DNA of 18,329 bases from the NCBI GenBank assembly GCA_965245735.1, contig CBDFAX010000033.1, positions 1 through 18,329 of the forward strand. The letters run 5' to 3'. This DNA is from Abiotrophia sp965245735. Lineage in GTDB: Bacteria > Bacillota > Bacilli > Lactobacillales > Aerococcaceae. This document shows positions 8,505 through 15,482 of this stretch, one piece after another. The translations under genes were made by a program, and so were the position numbers. Position 1 is the stretch's first letter; the number at the start of each line of letters is the position of its first letter. Under the pieces are notes generated by a model. The model did not search any database and was not told where the DNA came from. It saw only the letters and a list, made by a program, of their open reading frames with translations.

Positions 8505-9232
8505 TCAGTATCCAACACCTTTCCAAATCGTCGTTGTCGGTTGGCATAGACCGCTAGGGCCTGGTCAAAATCGCCTTCATCAAAATCAGGCCATAATCGT
8601 TCAGTGAAATAGAACTCACTATAAGCCGCCTGCCAGAGCAGAAAGTTGCTGAGACGCTCTTCACCACTAGTCCGAATAATTAAGTCCGGGTTGGCTAATG
8701 AGCCAAACTTGGCAGTTTCTAGATTTTGTCCAATTAAGTCAGGGGTGATGTCTTCCGGCTTCAAAGTCCCAACAGCTACCTGACGGGCTAAAGCTTGAAC
8801 CGCATGACTAATTTCGTCTTGAGAACCATAGTTGATGGCAAAGTTCAAAATCAGACCGGTACAATGAGCCGTATCGGCAATAGCTTGCTTGAGGACCTTG
8901 CGAGTGGCTTCTGGCAGGCCTTCTAAGTCACCAATGGTCTCTACCCGCACATTCTGTTCCAGTAATTCAGGCACAAACTTGGCAAAAAACTCCTTAGGCA
9001 ACTTCATTAAGAAGCTGACTTCCTGTTCAGGTCGTTTCCAGTTCTCGGTTGAGAAGGCATAGACCGTCAGCATTTTTACGCCCAGTTGATTAGCACGTTT
9101 AGTGATTTTCTTGATGGTATCGACACCTTTTTTGTGTCCTGCCACCCGAGGTAGGAAACGTTTCTTAGCCCATCGGCCATTTCCATCCATAATGAGCGCA
9201 ACGTGCGCAGGCACCTTACTTAAGTCAGCCAT
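8501..9232 (-). CDS. uppS: undecaprenyl diphosphate synthase (cis-prenyltransferase)
   Basis: Condenses isopentenyl diphosphate onto farnesyl diphosphate to form C55 undecaprenyl diphosphate, the lipid carrier for peptidoglycan and teichoic acid synthesis. Family marks are visible: HVALIMDGNGRWA with the catalytic Asp16, GHKKGVDT (32-39), YAFSTENWKRP (58-68), and the C-terminal RTSGEERLSNFLLWQ (187-201) that binds the homoallylic diphosphate, followed by EFYFTERLWPDF. The ATG at 9232 has AGGAGG 7 nt upstream and gives 243 aa. An in-frame TTG at 9253 lies before that ribosome site and is rejected. In many genomes frr and pyrH precede uppS; here a YitT-family gene does. Confidence 0.97.
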   Translation of the reverse strand: MADLSKVPAHVALIMDGNGRWAKKRFLPRVAGHKKGVDTIKKITKRANQLGVKMLTVYAFSTENWKRPEQEVSFLMKLPKEFFAKFVPELLEQNVRVETIGDLEGLPEATRKVLKQAIADTAHCTGLILNFAINYGSQDEISHAVQALARQVAVGTLKPEDITPDLIGQNLETAKFGSLANPDLIIRTSGEERLSNFLLWQAAYSEFYFTERLWPDFDEGDFDQALAVYANRQRRFGKVLDTE

Positions 9233-9263
9233 GCCAAGCCCTCCTGTCTTCAAATTCCACTAT

Positions 9264-9272
9264 ATTATAACA
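9264..9272 (-). promoter_or_regulatory. extended -10 promoter of uppS-cdsA
   Basis: On the minus strand TGTTATAAT gives a perfect -10 with TG extension, 32 bp before the uppS ATG and downstream of the YitT-gene terminator. No good -35 is present at 16-18 bp. Confidence 0.6.
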
Positions 9273-9303
9273 AACTCTGACTCTGATTGAAACGATTTAA
9301 ACT

Positions 9304-9336
9304 AAAAATCCCCTCTGAAACTATCAGAAGGGATTT
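9304..9336 (-). terminator. Rho-independent terminator after the YitT-family gene
   Basis: On the minus strand AAATCCCTTCTGA pairs with TCAGAGGGGATTT (13 bp, one G-U) around TAGTT; the T run at the base of the stem supplies the U tract. It starts 5 nt after the stop codon at 9342. Confidence 0.88.
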
Positions 9337-9341
9337 GATCA

Positions 9342-10247
9342 TTAGATAATTGATTCTTTTCTCAAGTCGGCCTGTTGCTCTCGATTTAAGAAATTACCGG
9401 TCACCATGGTGGACTGGACTACATTAATGAAGGCCTGGGAATCAACCGAAAGCACTGCTTGCTGCAAATCATAGAGTTCATAACGGCTTAAGACCACCAT
9501 TAGGACTTGCTTGGGCTCTTGCGTAAAGGCGCCCTGCCCTTCTAAGAGAGTGACACCACGGATGACCCGTTTCTGAATGGCCTTGACTACTTGACTAGGG
9601 TCTTGGCAAATCACAAAAGCAGTCAAACGTTGTTCACCTGTATGGATCGTATCAATGACCATGCCCGCAATAAAGATGGCAATACAACTATAGAGAGCAT
9701 ATTCCCAACTATTGAGGAAACCAGCTCCTACGATGACCAAACCATTGGTCAAAAAGGACATAAAGCCGACATTGCGACCTGTTTTCTTAGCAATCAAGAG
9801 GGCAATAATATCAAAGCCTCCACTGGACATACCAAACTTAATCAAGAGGCCGACCCCGATACCCGAAATCACCCCGCCAGCGATTGCAGCTAACAAGGTA
9901 TTATCGGTCACTTGTTGAATCGGCACCCAGTTACTTACCAAGGTGGACAAGAAAATACTGGTCACGGTCAAGATAGAAAAGCGCCGTCCTAAATAAAGCC
10001 AACTCAAAATCATCAAGGGAATATTGAGAATGAAATAGAGATTACCGGCCGTTAAGAGATTTGCTAAGGGCGTATCCTTGAAAATGGCCAAGATAATTTG
10101 CGCCAAACCAGGCACACCATTAGAAAAAATCAGATTAGGAACATAGAATAAGTTGAGGGCAACGGCAAAACAAAGGGCTGAAAGCCATAATACGACGCCG
10201 GACATGATTTTTTGTCCTTGACTGGAACGAACAAAAGACGTCAGCAT
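9342..10247 (-). CDS. YitT-family membrane protein (DUF161 plus DUF2179)
   Basis: A 301-aa polytopic membrane protein of the YitT family, common in Firmicutes and of uncertain function. About six hydrophobic helices fall at roughly 16-36, 46-56, 68-86, 90-108, 117-138 and 160-200. The family motif GMSSGGFDIIALLIAKKTGR begins at 139. The C-terminal 230-285 segment (GVTLLEGQGAF, VLMVVLSRYEL, AFINVVQ) is the cytoplasmic DUF2179 domain, which has a ferredoxin-like fold in solved relatives. The ATG is 6 nt after the stop of the YbjN-like gene, and its GAGGTG ribosome site covers that gene's last codons, so the two are co-transcribed and probably coupled. A transport role is often supposed for the family, but nothing here shows a substrate. 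Confidence 0.9.
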   Translation of the reverse strand: MLTSFVRSSQGQKIMSGVVLWLSALCFAVALNLFYVPNLIFSNGVPGLAQIILAIFKDTPLANLLTAGNLYFILNIPLMILSWLYLGRRFSILTVTSIFLSTLVSNWVPIQQVTDNTLLAAIAGGVISGIGVGLLIKFGMSSGGFDIIALLIAKKTGRNVGFMSFLTNGLVIVGAGFLNSWEYALYSCIAIFIAGMVIDTIHTGEQRLTAFVICQDPSQVVKAIQKRVIRGVTLLEGQGAFTQEPKQVLMVVLSRYELYDLQQAVLSVDSQAFINVVQSTMVTGNFLNREQQADLRKESII

Positions 10248-10253
10248 GAAGTT

Positions 10254-10694
10254 TTACACCTCAGCAGAAGGTCCTAAGCCAGCAGTTAAGGCTTCTACCA
10301 TATCCTTAGCAATAGCTGAACCATAGACAATGGTTTCATAGAGCGGTTGTGGGTCCACGCTAGCGCGCATCAAGTTACGTTGGAAAATTTCCCCATCGCC
10401 CGCTAAATAAAGGGCAAAATAACCGGTACGAGTTTCATTTAATTCGTTAATCAATTCCAAGGCTTGCCCACGTTGCTTATAGTCTTTCAACATATGAACG
10501 TGGCGGTAGATGACTTGAGCATCACAGTAAGGTAAATCTGAATTTTGAACAATGACTTCCACAATCAAGTCACGCACTGGAGTTACACCAAAACGGAAAC
10601 GATAGAGATGGTGACCTCCCTCAATCTCCAAGTATTCAGCTGGTAGTTCTTTCTCAGCAATGAGTTTGTCAAAGTTTTCCTTGATAATAGACAT
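10254..10694 (-). CDS. YbjN-like small cytosolic protein, function unknown
   Basis: 146 aa with no signal or membrane segment. The pattern resembles the YbjN domain, whose fold is like type III secretion chaperones: alternating strands with VEVIVQNSDLPY, a central ALELINELNETRTGYFALYL (about 78-97), a DGEIFQRNLMRA strand pair, and a C-terminal helix with GSAIAKDMVEALTAGLG. I judge the resemblance by eye and it could be coincidental; no catalytic residues stand out. AGGAGG lies 8 nt before the ATG. It is the first gene of a two-gene unit with the YitT-family protein, which suggests a shared process without identifying it. Confidence 0.7.
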   Translation of the reverse strand: MSIIKENFDKLIAEKELPAEYLEIEGGHHLYRFRFGVTPVRDLIVEVIVQNSDLPYCDAQVIYRHVHMLKDYKQRGQALELINELNETRTGYFALYLAGDGEIFQRNLMRASVDPQPLYETIVYGSAIAKDMVEALTAGLGPSAEV

Positions 10695-10731
10695 AGAGCT
10701 TCCTCCTCGATTTAACTTTCAATACTCTTAT

Positions 10732-10740
10732 AGTGTACCA
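10732..10740 (-). promoter_or_regulatory. possible extended -10 promoter of the YbjN-like/YitT unit
   Basis: On the minus strand TGGTACACT lies 37 bp before the ATG at 10694. A promoter is expected here because a terminator stands just upstream, but the -10 hexamer matches only 4 of 6 and the -35 (TGAAAA at 17 bp) is weak. Confidence 0.3.
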
Positions 10741-10785
10741 CGTTTGCTAGGACTTTTCATCTGTAAGTAACACGCCTAGATAAAG

Positions 10786-10810
10786 AAAAAGTCCACCACT
10801 AGGCGGACTT
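10786..10810 (-). terminator. Rho-independent terminator after yneF
   Basis: On the minus strand AAGTCCGCC pairs with GGTGGACTT (9 bp, one G-U) around a TAGT loop and is followed by TTT. It begins 12 nt after the yneF stop. The core GCCTAGTGG is the same as in the polC terminator. Confidence 0.88.
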
Positions 10811-10822
10811 AAATTCTCTTGA

Positions 10823-11038
10823 TTATTGACGAACCTTCATTTGAGCCATGATTTGTTGAACCTTCTTCTTAGATGGTTTTTGACCCATTGAAGCCATCAT
10901 TTGCGTAATCATGCGCTCATCAATTGGTGGGTTTTCCTTAAAGTATTTCATCATGTAACGGCGCGCCATAAAGAAGCCACCAACAAATCCGCCGATTAAG
11001 GCGACTACGACAATGATTAACCAAATCCATGTTTGCAC
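10823..11038 (-). CDS. yneF: YneF family (UPF0154) small membrane protein
   Basis: 71 aa with one N-terminal membrane helix (WIWLIIVVVALIGGFVGGFF, 4-23), then the family's MARRYMMKYFKENPPIDERM and a basic C-terminal half with MGQKPSKKKVQQIM. Length and order match the UPF0154/YneF family. The start is GTG at 11038, supported by GAGGAG upstream at good spacing and by alignment of MQTWIWL with the usual N-terminus. The protein probably faces the cytoplasm with its C-terminal part; its role is unknown. It sits after ynzC, as it lies near ynzC in Bacillus. I found no good promoter in the 67-nt gap, so it is probably read through from ynzC. Confidence 0.9.
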   Translation of the reverse strand: MQTWIWLIIVVVALIGGFVGGFFMARRYMMKYFKENPPIDERMITQMMASMGQKPSKKKVQQIMAQMKVRQ

Positions 11039-11105
11039 TGCCTTCTCCTCACTTTCTTTTCATATTACTCTTCTATTTTACACAACTTTCCGTCAAAAGC
11101 CTAGT

Positions 11106-11357
11106 CTAATCTTCTAAATGACGGTTATGAATTTTCTTTTCTTTTTGAATTTGCTTGAGTTTGTCTGGGGTCACATCAGTTCCCTCTTGGTCGACAATCT
11201 TCATGCCTTCAATATGATTGCGCATGCCATGGCGCAAGCTAGCCAAGTATTCTTTGCGTAAAGCCGCTTGTTCTTGTGCTTCTTCAGGGTTTAAACCCTC
11301 ACTTTTCTTCTTACGTGCTAAGACATTGATGCGCTCAATTTTTTCTGGTGATAACAT
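11106..11357 (-). CDS. ynzC: DUF896 / UPF0291 family protein (YnzC-like)
   Basis: 83 aa, charged and helical: LSPEKIERINVLARKKKSEG, LNPEEAQEQAALRKEYL and a KIVDQEGTDVTPDKLKQIQK tail are characteristic of the DUF896 family, whose Bacillus member YnzC has an alpha-hairpin structure and is in the SOS operon yneA-yneB-ynzC. GGAGG lies 6 nt before the ATG at 11357. A LexA-type box sits only 13 nt upstream of the ATG, so LexA probably represses this gene too. It is divergent from lexA. yneA and yneB are missing. The molecular function is unknown. Confidence 0.92.
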   Translation of the reverse strand: MLSPEKIERINVLARKKKSEGLNPEEAQEQAALRKEYLASLRHGMRNHIEGMKIVDQEGTDVTPDKLKQIQKEKKIHNRHLED

Positions 11358-11369
11358 TAGACACCTCCA

Positions 11370-11383
11370 CGAACATTCGTTTG
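11370..11383. promoter_or_regulatory. LexA (SOS, Cheo-type) operator
   Basis: CGAACATTCGTTTG matches the Bacillus LexA consensus CGAACATATGTTCG at 11 of 14 positions, with an intact GAAC half and a GTTT half. It lies between the divergent lexA and ynzC, overlaps the lexA -35 and covers the ynzC leader. This fits autoregulation of lexA and SOS control of ynzC; both are inferred. Confidence 0.75.
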
Positions 11384-11410
11384 CATTTTGATTGATAAGT
11401 GTGCTATAAT
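11381..11410 (+). promoter_or_regulatory. lexA promoter
   Basis: TTGCAT (11381-11386), an 18-bp spacer and a perfect TATAAT (11405-11410) with a TG extension at 11402-11403. The -35 overlaps the LexA operator, the standard layout for autorepression. Confidence 0.75.
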
Positions 11411-11438
11411 AGGCTTAAGATATAAGGAAGGTGAGGAC

Positions 11439-12056
11439 ATGACGACATTATCCACTAAACAATTAACCATACTCTCATGCATCCATGAGGCTATTGAAGC
11501 CAACGGCTATCCCCCTACTGTGCGGGAAATTGGTGCAGCAGTAGGGCTTGCTTCTACTTCAACCGTTCACGGCCATCTAGCACGTCTAGAACGGGCTGGT
11601 TACATTATTCGTGACGCCAGCAAGACACGGGCCATCGAACTTTCTCCCCTAGCACAGGAAGCCTTAGGTATTCAACCCCAACAAATTCCCTTGCTAGGTC
11701 AAGTTGCCGCTGGTGCACCTATTCTGGCCATCGAACATGCCACAGATTACTACCCTATTCCACCTGGCTTAGAGCGCTATGAACCTAGCGAACTCTTCAT
11801 GCTAGAAATTAAGGGTGAGTCCATGGTTAATATTGGAATTCTAGATGGGGACTACATCACGGTCCGCCGTCAAGCAAGCGCCAATAATGGTGATGTCGTG
11901 GTTGCCATGACCGAGGATAATGAAGCAACCTGTAAGACCTTCTTCAAGAAGTCCGATCACGTCATCCTACGGCCAGAAAACGACCACATGGACGATATCA
12001 TTTTGCCTCAGGTGACTATCCTAGGTAAGGTTGTCTCCCTCTACCGTTATTTCTAA
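11439..12056 (+). CDS. lexA: LexA SOS repressor / self-cleaving peptidase
   Basis: Transcriptional repressor of the DNA-damage response that cleaves itself when RecA filaments form. 205 aa, the same length as Bacillus subtilis LexA. The N-terminal winged helix-turn-helix (PPTVREIGAAVGLASTSTVH, 25-44) binds DNA. The cleavage site is Ala91-Gly92 (QVAAGAP). The S24-family catalytic pair is Ser128 (KGESM) and Lys166 (NEATCKTF). The ATG at 11439 has AGGAAGG 7 nt upstream. An in-frame TTG at 11388 lies upstream of the -10 and cannot be the start. It is the only plus-strand gene in the window and has its own promoter, operator and terminator. Confidence 0.98.
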   Translation: MTTLSTKQLTILSCIHEAIEANGYPPTVREIGAAVGLASTSTVHGHLARLERAGYIIRDASKTRAIELSPLAQEALGIQPQQIPLLGQVAAGAPILAIEHATDYYPIPPGLERYEPSELFMLEIKGESMVNIGILDGDYITVRRQASANNGDVVVAMTEDNEATCKTFFKKSDHVILRPENDHMDDIILPQVTILGKVVSLYRYF

Positions 12057-12069
12057 GTCTCTTATAGCC

Positions 12070-12103
12070 ATGCCCTCAGTCTATGACTGGGGGCATATTT
12101 TTC
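12070..12103 (+). terminator. Rho-independent terminator after lexA
   Basis: ATGCCCTCAGT pairs with ACTGGGGGCAT (11 bp, one G-T) around CTATG, followed by ATTTTTC. It lies 13 nt after the lexA stop. On the minus strand the hairpin is not followed by a T run, so it is a poor terminator for the converging apt operon. Confidence 0.92.
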
Positions 12104-12110
12104 TTTTCTC

Positions 12111-12623
12111 TTAGTATTGCATTAAAGCCTTGTAGTCGTAGCCTGCTAATTTTTCTTTCCCGTTTAAGTCAACGAGTTCAATTAAGAAGGCACAGCCAAC
12201 GACAACGCCGCCTAATTTTTCAACTAGGTCGATAGAGGCTTTAATGGTCCCACCTGTTGCCAAGAGGTCATCGGTAATGAGGACACGTTGGCCTGGTTTA
12301 ATAGCATCTTCATGCATAGTTAAAGTCGCGGTACCATACTCCAATTCATAGTCCACATCGACCGTTGGGCGGGGTAATTTGCCTTTCTTACGAACTGGGG
12401 CAAAACCAATCTCTAATTCATAAGCAACTGGGCAGCCTACGATAAAGCCACGCGCTTCTGGCCCTACAATCACATCTACTTGTAATTCACGGGCGTAGTC
12501 CACTAATTGTTTAACTGATTCGTGGTAAGCTGGACCGTCTGCCATGAGGGGGGTAATATCACGGAAAACAATGCCTTCTTTTGGATAGTCCATGACTTTA
12601 GCAATATAATTCTTCAATTCCAT
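12111..12623 (-). CDS. apt: adenine phosphoribosyltransferase
   Basis: Cytosolic purine salvage enzyme that joins adenine and PRPP to give AMP and diphosphate. 170 aa, the normal length. Seen: the N-terminal hood YPKEGIVFRDITPLM (13-27), GPEARGF (54-60), KKGKLPRP (79-86), and the PRPP-binding loop VLITDDLLATGGTI (114-127). The ATG is 6 nt after the recJ stop, and its AGGAG site lies in the last codons of recJ, so translation is likely coupled. recJ-apt is a conserved Firmicutes pair. apt ends the six-gene operon, only 54 nt from the end of the convergent lexA, with no good terminator of its own visible. Confidence 0.98.
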   Translation of the reverse strand: MELKNYIAKVMDYPKEGIVFRDITPLMADGPAYHESVKQLVDYARELQVDVIVGPEARGFIVGCPVAYELEIGFAPVRKKGKLPRPTVDVDYELEYGTATLTMHEDAIKPGQRVLITDDLLATGGTIKASIDLVEKLGGVVVGCAFLIELVDLNGKEKLAGYDYKALMQY

Positions 12624-12629
12624 TATGAC

Positions 12630-14957
12630 TTAACTCCTAATTCTTTTAACATATTCTTTTATTTGGTCGAGGGTGGCAAAGACTAAGGCTTCTTCGCTGT
12701 CCATAGCGGCTTGATAAGCCCGGTAGGCAGCCGTTTCTTCCAGGTTAGTAGACTGATGGAGACTCGCATCTTGAACTGCCACTTGCCCCGCTTCAATTGA
12801 TACAAAACCTGCTTCATAGAAGACATGAAACATTAATTTGAGTTGAACTGGATTAATGGCCAGTCCTTGGCTGATTTCAGCTAACCTAGCCCGCAAATTG
12901 AAGGGCTCCTGACTGACTAACCAGCGATAGAGTTTAGCAAAGTCAGCACGTTGCGGCAAACCTGCCAGATACTTAGATTCTTGAGCATAAAGCACCAAGT
13001 AGAAGGCCTGCCAGTCCTGAGCAAGTAGCAGTTGGTCCAAATCCGCCATTTGCTTGGGTGGCTCTAAGAGCACCAGGCCTTGATAATGGCTAAGATTGGC
13101 CTCTTGAGCTTCTTGATAGGTCATGATAACAGAACCGGGCTGAAGGCGAGAAGAAACTTGAGCCTTGACTGCTTGACGCTGACAAAGATAGACCACTTGA
13201 TCCAGTTGCCAGAGGCGGCCTTGTTGACCACTTGCCCGCCAATCATACCAGGCAGCACCTGAGACCCCAATATCAGACAGGAGTAGCTGAGGGCTGATTC
13301 GATTTTGCCATTTGTTCAAATCCAAATGGCCTACGGCTTTCAGGCTATCTCCCACTTGTCGATCTCGCATGCGATCAGCAAAATCAAAACCGATAGCATT
13401 GAGCTCTTGCCCATCCTGGCCTAGGACTAGTTTAGCATGTTGGCCATTAGTCCCAATCAAACGCATTTGGTTAATCTTGGCCTCCTCAATGGCAAAGACT
13501 GGCTTATCATTATCCATGCCGAAAGGACCCAGTAACTGAACTTCTTGAATGAAGTCAGTCCCTACTTCCGACAGCTTTAAGGACAAATCAATGGTCAAGG
13601 GCGCTTTTCTAGGCTCACTTTCTGCCTGAGCTTGAGCCTTGGCCTGCAAGGCTGCCACAAAGTCTTGCCATTGAACTTGATTAACTGTCATACCTGCTGC
13701 TTGGGCATGACCACCAAATTGTGCCAGATGCTCCTTAATATCGGTCAACCAGTCAAAGAGATGGACAGCTTCTGTTGAACGCCCACTCCCCTTGTATTGA
13801 CCTTTATCTGCCTGATACTGGAAGATGAGGGCTGGACGCTGGTAGTGTTCGCTCAAGCGCCCGGCCACAATCCCAACAACCCCAGCTGGCCAGCTAGGAT
13901 CTGACTCAATAATAATATGAGGAATTGGTCCCTGACCCAGTCTTTGGCTAACCTGATCCATAATATTAGCCACCAGGTCCTTACGTTCCTGGTTTTTTTC
14001 ATTGATTAGCGCTAGTAGCTCTTGGGCTTCTTCCTCATCCTGGGTTTTGAGCAGTTCCAAGGCTGGCGTTGGGTCGCCCAAACGGCCAATAGCATTGAGC
14101 CGAGGTCCGATGGTAAAACCAATCGTGTCAGCCGTCATGTTTTCCATATCGACTTGCTCTTCTTCAAGCAGTAAGCGCAAGCCAATGCGCATGGTATCAC
14201 GCATGAGCTGGAGACCGCTCAGGACAATGGTCCGGTTCTCGTCACGAAGGGAGACCACGTCACTGACTGTCCCAATGGCAGCTAATTCCACTAATTCCGT
14301 TGGCACTTCGCCTAATAAGGCAGTTGCCAACTTCAGGGCCACCCCTGCTCCACTCAAATCTGGGAAGGGATAATGGCCTTGTGGATGTCTGGGATGAACC
14401 ACAGCATAAGCAGAAGGCAAGGTGGCTTGGACCTCATGATGGTCCGTCACAATAACATCCACACCAGCCTGCATAGCCCATTCGATGGCTTCAAAACCTG
14501 CCACCCCATTATCACAAGTTAAAATCAACTGAACGCCTTGCGCCACAAAGTCCTGGTAGCGAGTCAAATTAGGCCCATAGCCATCAACCAAGCGATTGGG
14601 GACATAGTAAATGACCCGGGCACCTAACATCTCCAAGGTCTCATAGAGAATCAAGGTTGAGGTTATGCCGTCAGCATCATAGTCACCGTAAATTAAGATG
14701 ACTTCTTGGTCCTCAATGGCTGCTTGGATTCTTTCCACAGCGCGATTCATGTCATGAAGGAGGAAGGCATCGTGGAAGGTTTGGGGCATCTGATTAGTCG
14801 CGTCCTTGATTTCTTCTAAAGTCTCAAGTCCACGCGCCAAACATAGCCGCAGAAAAGTGTCACTATAGCCTAAACCGGCTTGCCGCCATTCAGTCACCTT
14901 GTCTTGCCAATCGTCTGGCAAGCTTCGGTAGTGCCACTCATAGTGTGTCAAGTTCAT
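12630..14957 (-). CDS. recJ: single-stranded-DNA-specific exonuclease RecJ
   Basis: 5'-3' single-strand exonuclease of the DHH family, used in recombinational and mismatch repair. 775 aa, in the range of the longer Firmicutes RecJ form. The metal-binding motifs are intact: GDYDADG (91-97), TCDNG (147-151), TDHHE (171-175) and AIGTVSDVV (227-235). The DHHA1 domain follows, with PAGVVGIVAGRL, KGSGRS and GGHAQAAGM (about 350-425), then an OB-type domain (LLGPFGMDNDKPVF) and a less conserved C-terminal extension. The start at 14957 has GAGGGGG 6 nt upstream, which overlaps the end of the LapA-domain gene; the gap is 3 nt. Confidence 0.97.
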   Translation of the reverse strand: MNLTHYEWHYRSLPDDWQDKVTEWRQAGLGYSDTFLRLCLARGLETLEEIKDATNQMPQTFHDAFLLHDMNRAVERIQAAIEDQEVILIYGDYDADGITSTLILYETLEMLGARVIYYVPNRLVDGYGPNLTRYQDFVAQGVQLILTCDNGVAGFEAIEWAMQAGVDVIVTDHHEVQATLPSAYAVVHPRHPQGHYPFPDLSGAGVALKLATALLGEVPTELVELAAIGTVSDVVSLRDENRTIVLSGLQLMRDTMRIGLRLLLEEEQVDMENMTADTIGFTIGPRLNAIGRLGDPTPALELLKTQDEEEAQELLALINEKNQERKDLVANIMDQVSQRLGQGPIPHIIIESDPSWPAGVVGIVAGRLSEHYQRPALIFQYQADKGQYKGSGRSTEAVHLFDWLTDIKEHLAQFGGHAQAAGMTVNQVQWQDFVAALQAKAQAQAESEPRKAPLTIDLSLKLSEVGTDFIQEVQLLGPFGMDNDKPVFAIEEAKINQMRLIGTNGQHAKLVLGQDGQELNAIGFDFADRMRDRQVGDSLKAVGHLDLNKWQNRISPQLLLSDIGVSGAAWYDWRASGQQGRLWQLDQVVYLCQRQAVKAQVSSRLQPGSVIMTYQEAQEANLSHYQGLVLLEPPKQMADLDQLLLAQDWQAFYLVLYAQESKYLAGLPQRADFAKLYRWLVSQEPFNLRARLAEISQGLAINPVQLKLMFHVFYEAGFVSIEAGQVAVQDASLHQSTNLEETAAYRAYQAAMDSEEALVFATLDQIKEYVKRIRS

Positions 14958-14960
14958 GCT

Positions 14961-15479
14961 CTACCCCCTCGAAACCTGAGGGTCCTCATCATCTTGCAAA
15001 CTCTCTTCAAATTCATCCACACTGTCTTCAAGTTCTTGGGCTGATTGGTCCAAATCAGTCTCTAAGTCACTGGTCTCTTCTTGCGATTGGCTTTGAGACT
15101 GAGCTTCAAGCTGTGTTTTCAAATCAGCTAAGGCTTCTTGAAGACTAGCAATTTCTTGATTCTTTTCTTCAAGATTGGCCTGATATTGGGCTTCTAATTC
15201 CGCCTTCGTCGTCTCAAAAGTAGACTGTTCTTTGCTGAGGGCTTCGCGTTCCTTATTTAGGTTCTTAATGGCTGTACGATTGGCCATGTGACTGGATAAA
15301 GAGGACAAGAAACCAATTAATAAACCGAACAAAATCGAAATCAATAAGACTAAGACCATCGGCATTTGAGTTTGGAAGAACAAGAAAGTGACCTGCACAT
15401 TATTGACGTTTTGTAGAGCGAATACAACCACTAGAATAACGGCACAGACACCTAAGATTAATTTCCATTGTTGACGCAT
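14961..15479 (-). CDS. LapA-domain (DUF1049) membrane protein with acidic coiled-coil tail
   Basis: 172 aa. The N-terminal 65 residues match the LapA domain: helix 1 (LILGVCAVILVVVFALQN, 7-24), the short NVQVTFLFF link, and helix 2 (MPMVLVLLISILFGLLIGFL, 39-58). A predicted cytoplasmic coiled coil follows (about 68-130, repeated Glu/Lys/Gln/Leu), then a strongly acidic Ser/Gln/Asp/Glu tail (about 130-170). LapA was named for lipopolysaccharide assembly in proteobacteria; Gram-positives lack LPS and the role here is unknown. AAGGAGG in the last codons of the dehydrogenase gene serves as ribosome site, 8 nt before the ATG. The tail is longer than in the minimal domain and may bind a partner or nucleic-acid enzyme; this is only inference. 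Confidence 0.88.
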   Translation of the reverse strand: MRQQWKLILGVCAVILVVVFALQNVNNVQVTFLFFQTQMPMVLVLLISILFGLLIGFLSSLSSHMANRTAIKNLNKEREALSKEQSTFETTKAELEAQYQANLEEKNQEIASLQEALADLKTQLEAQSQSQSQEETSDLETDLDQSAQELEDSVDEFEESLQDDEDPQVSRG

Positions 15480-15482
15480 AGG

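Noticed and set aside
11061..11105. TTGACG ... TAAAAT as a promoter for yneF
   Set aside because: The spacer is only 10 bp, far from 16-18, and no other hexamer pair fits.
12070..12103. Bidirectional terminator shared by lexA and apt
   Set aside because: The T run follows the hairpin only on the plus strand; on the minus strand it is followed by a mixed sequence.
14002..14373. 123-codon serine-rich plus-strand ORF opposite recJ
   Set aside because: It is an artefact of the complementary strand of the DHH domain region; recJ is intact with all motifs.
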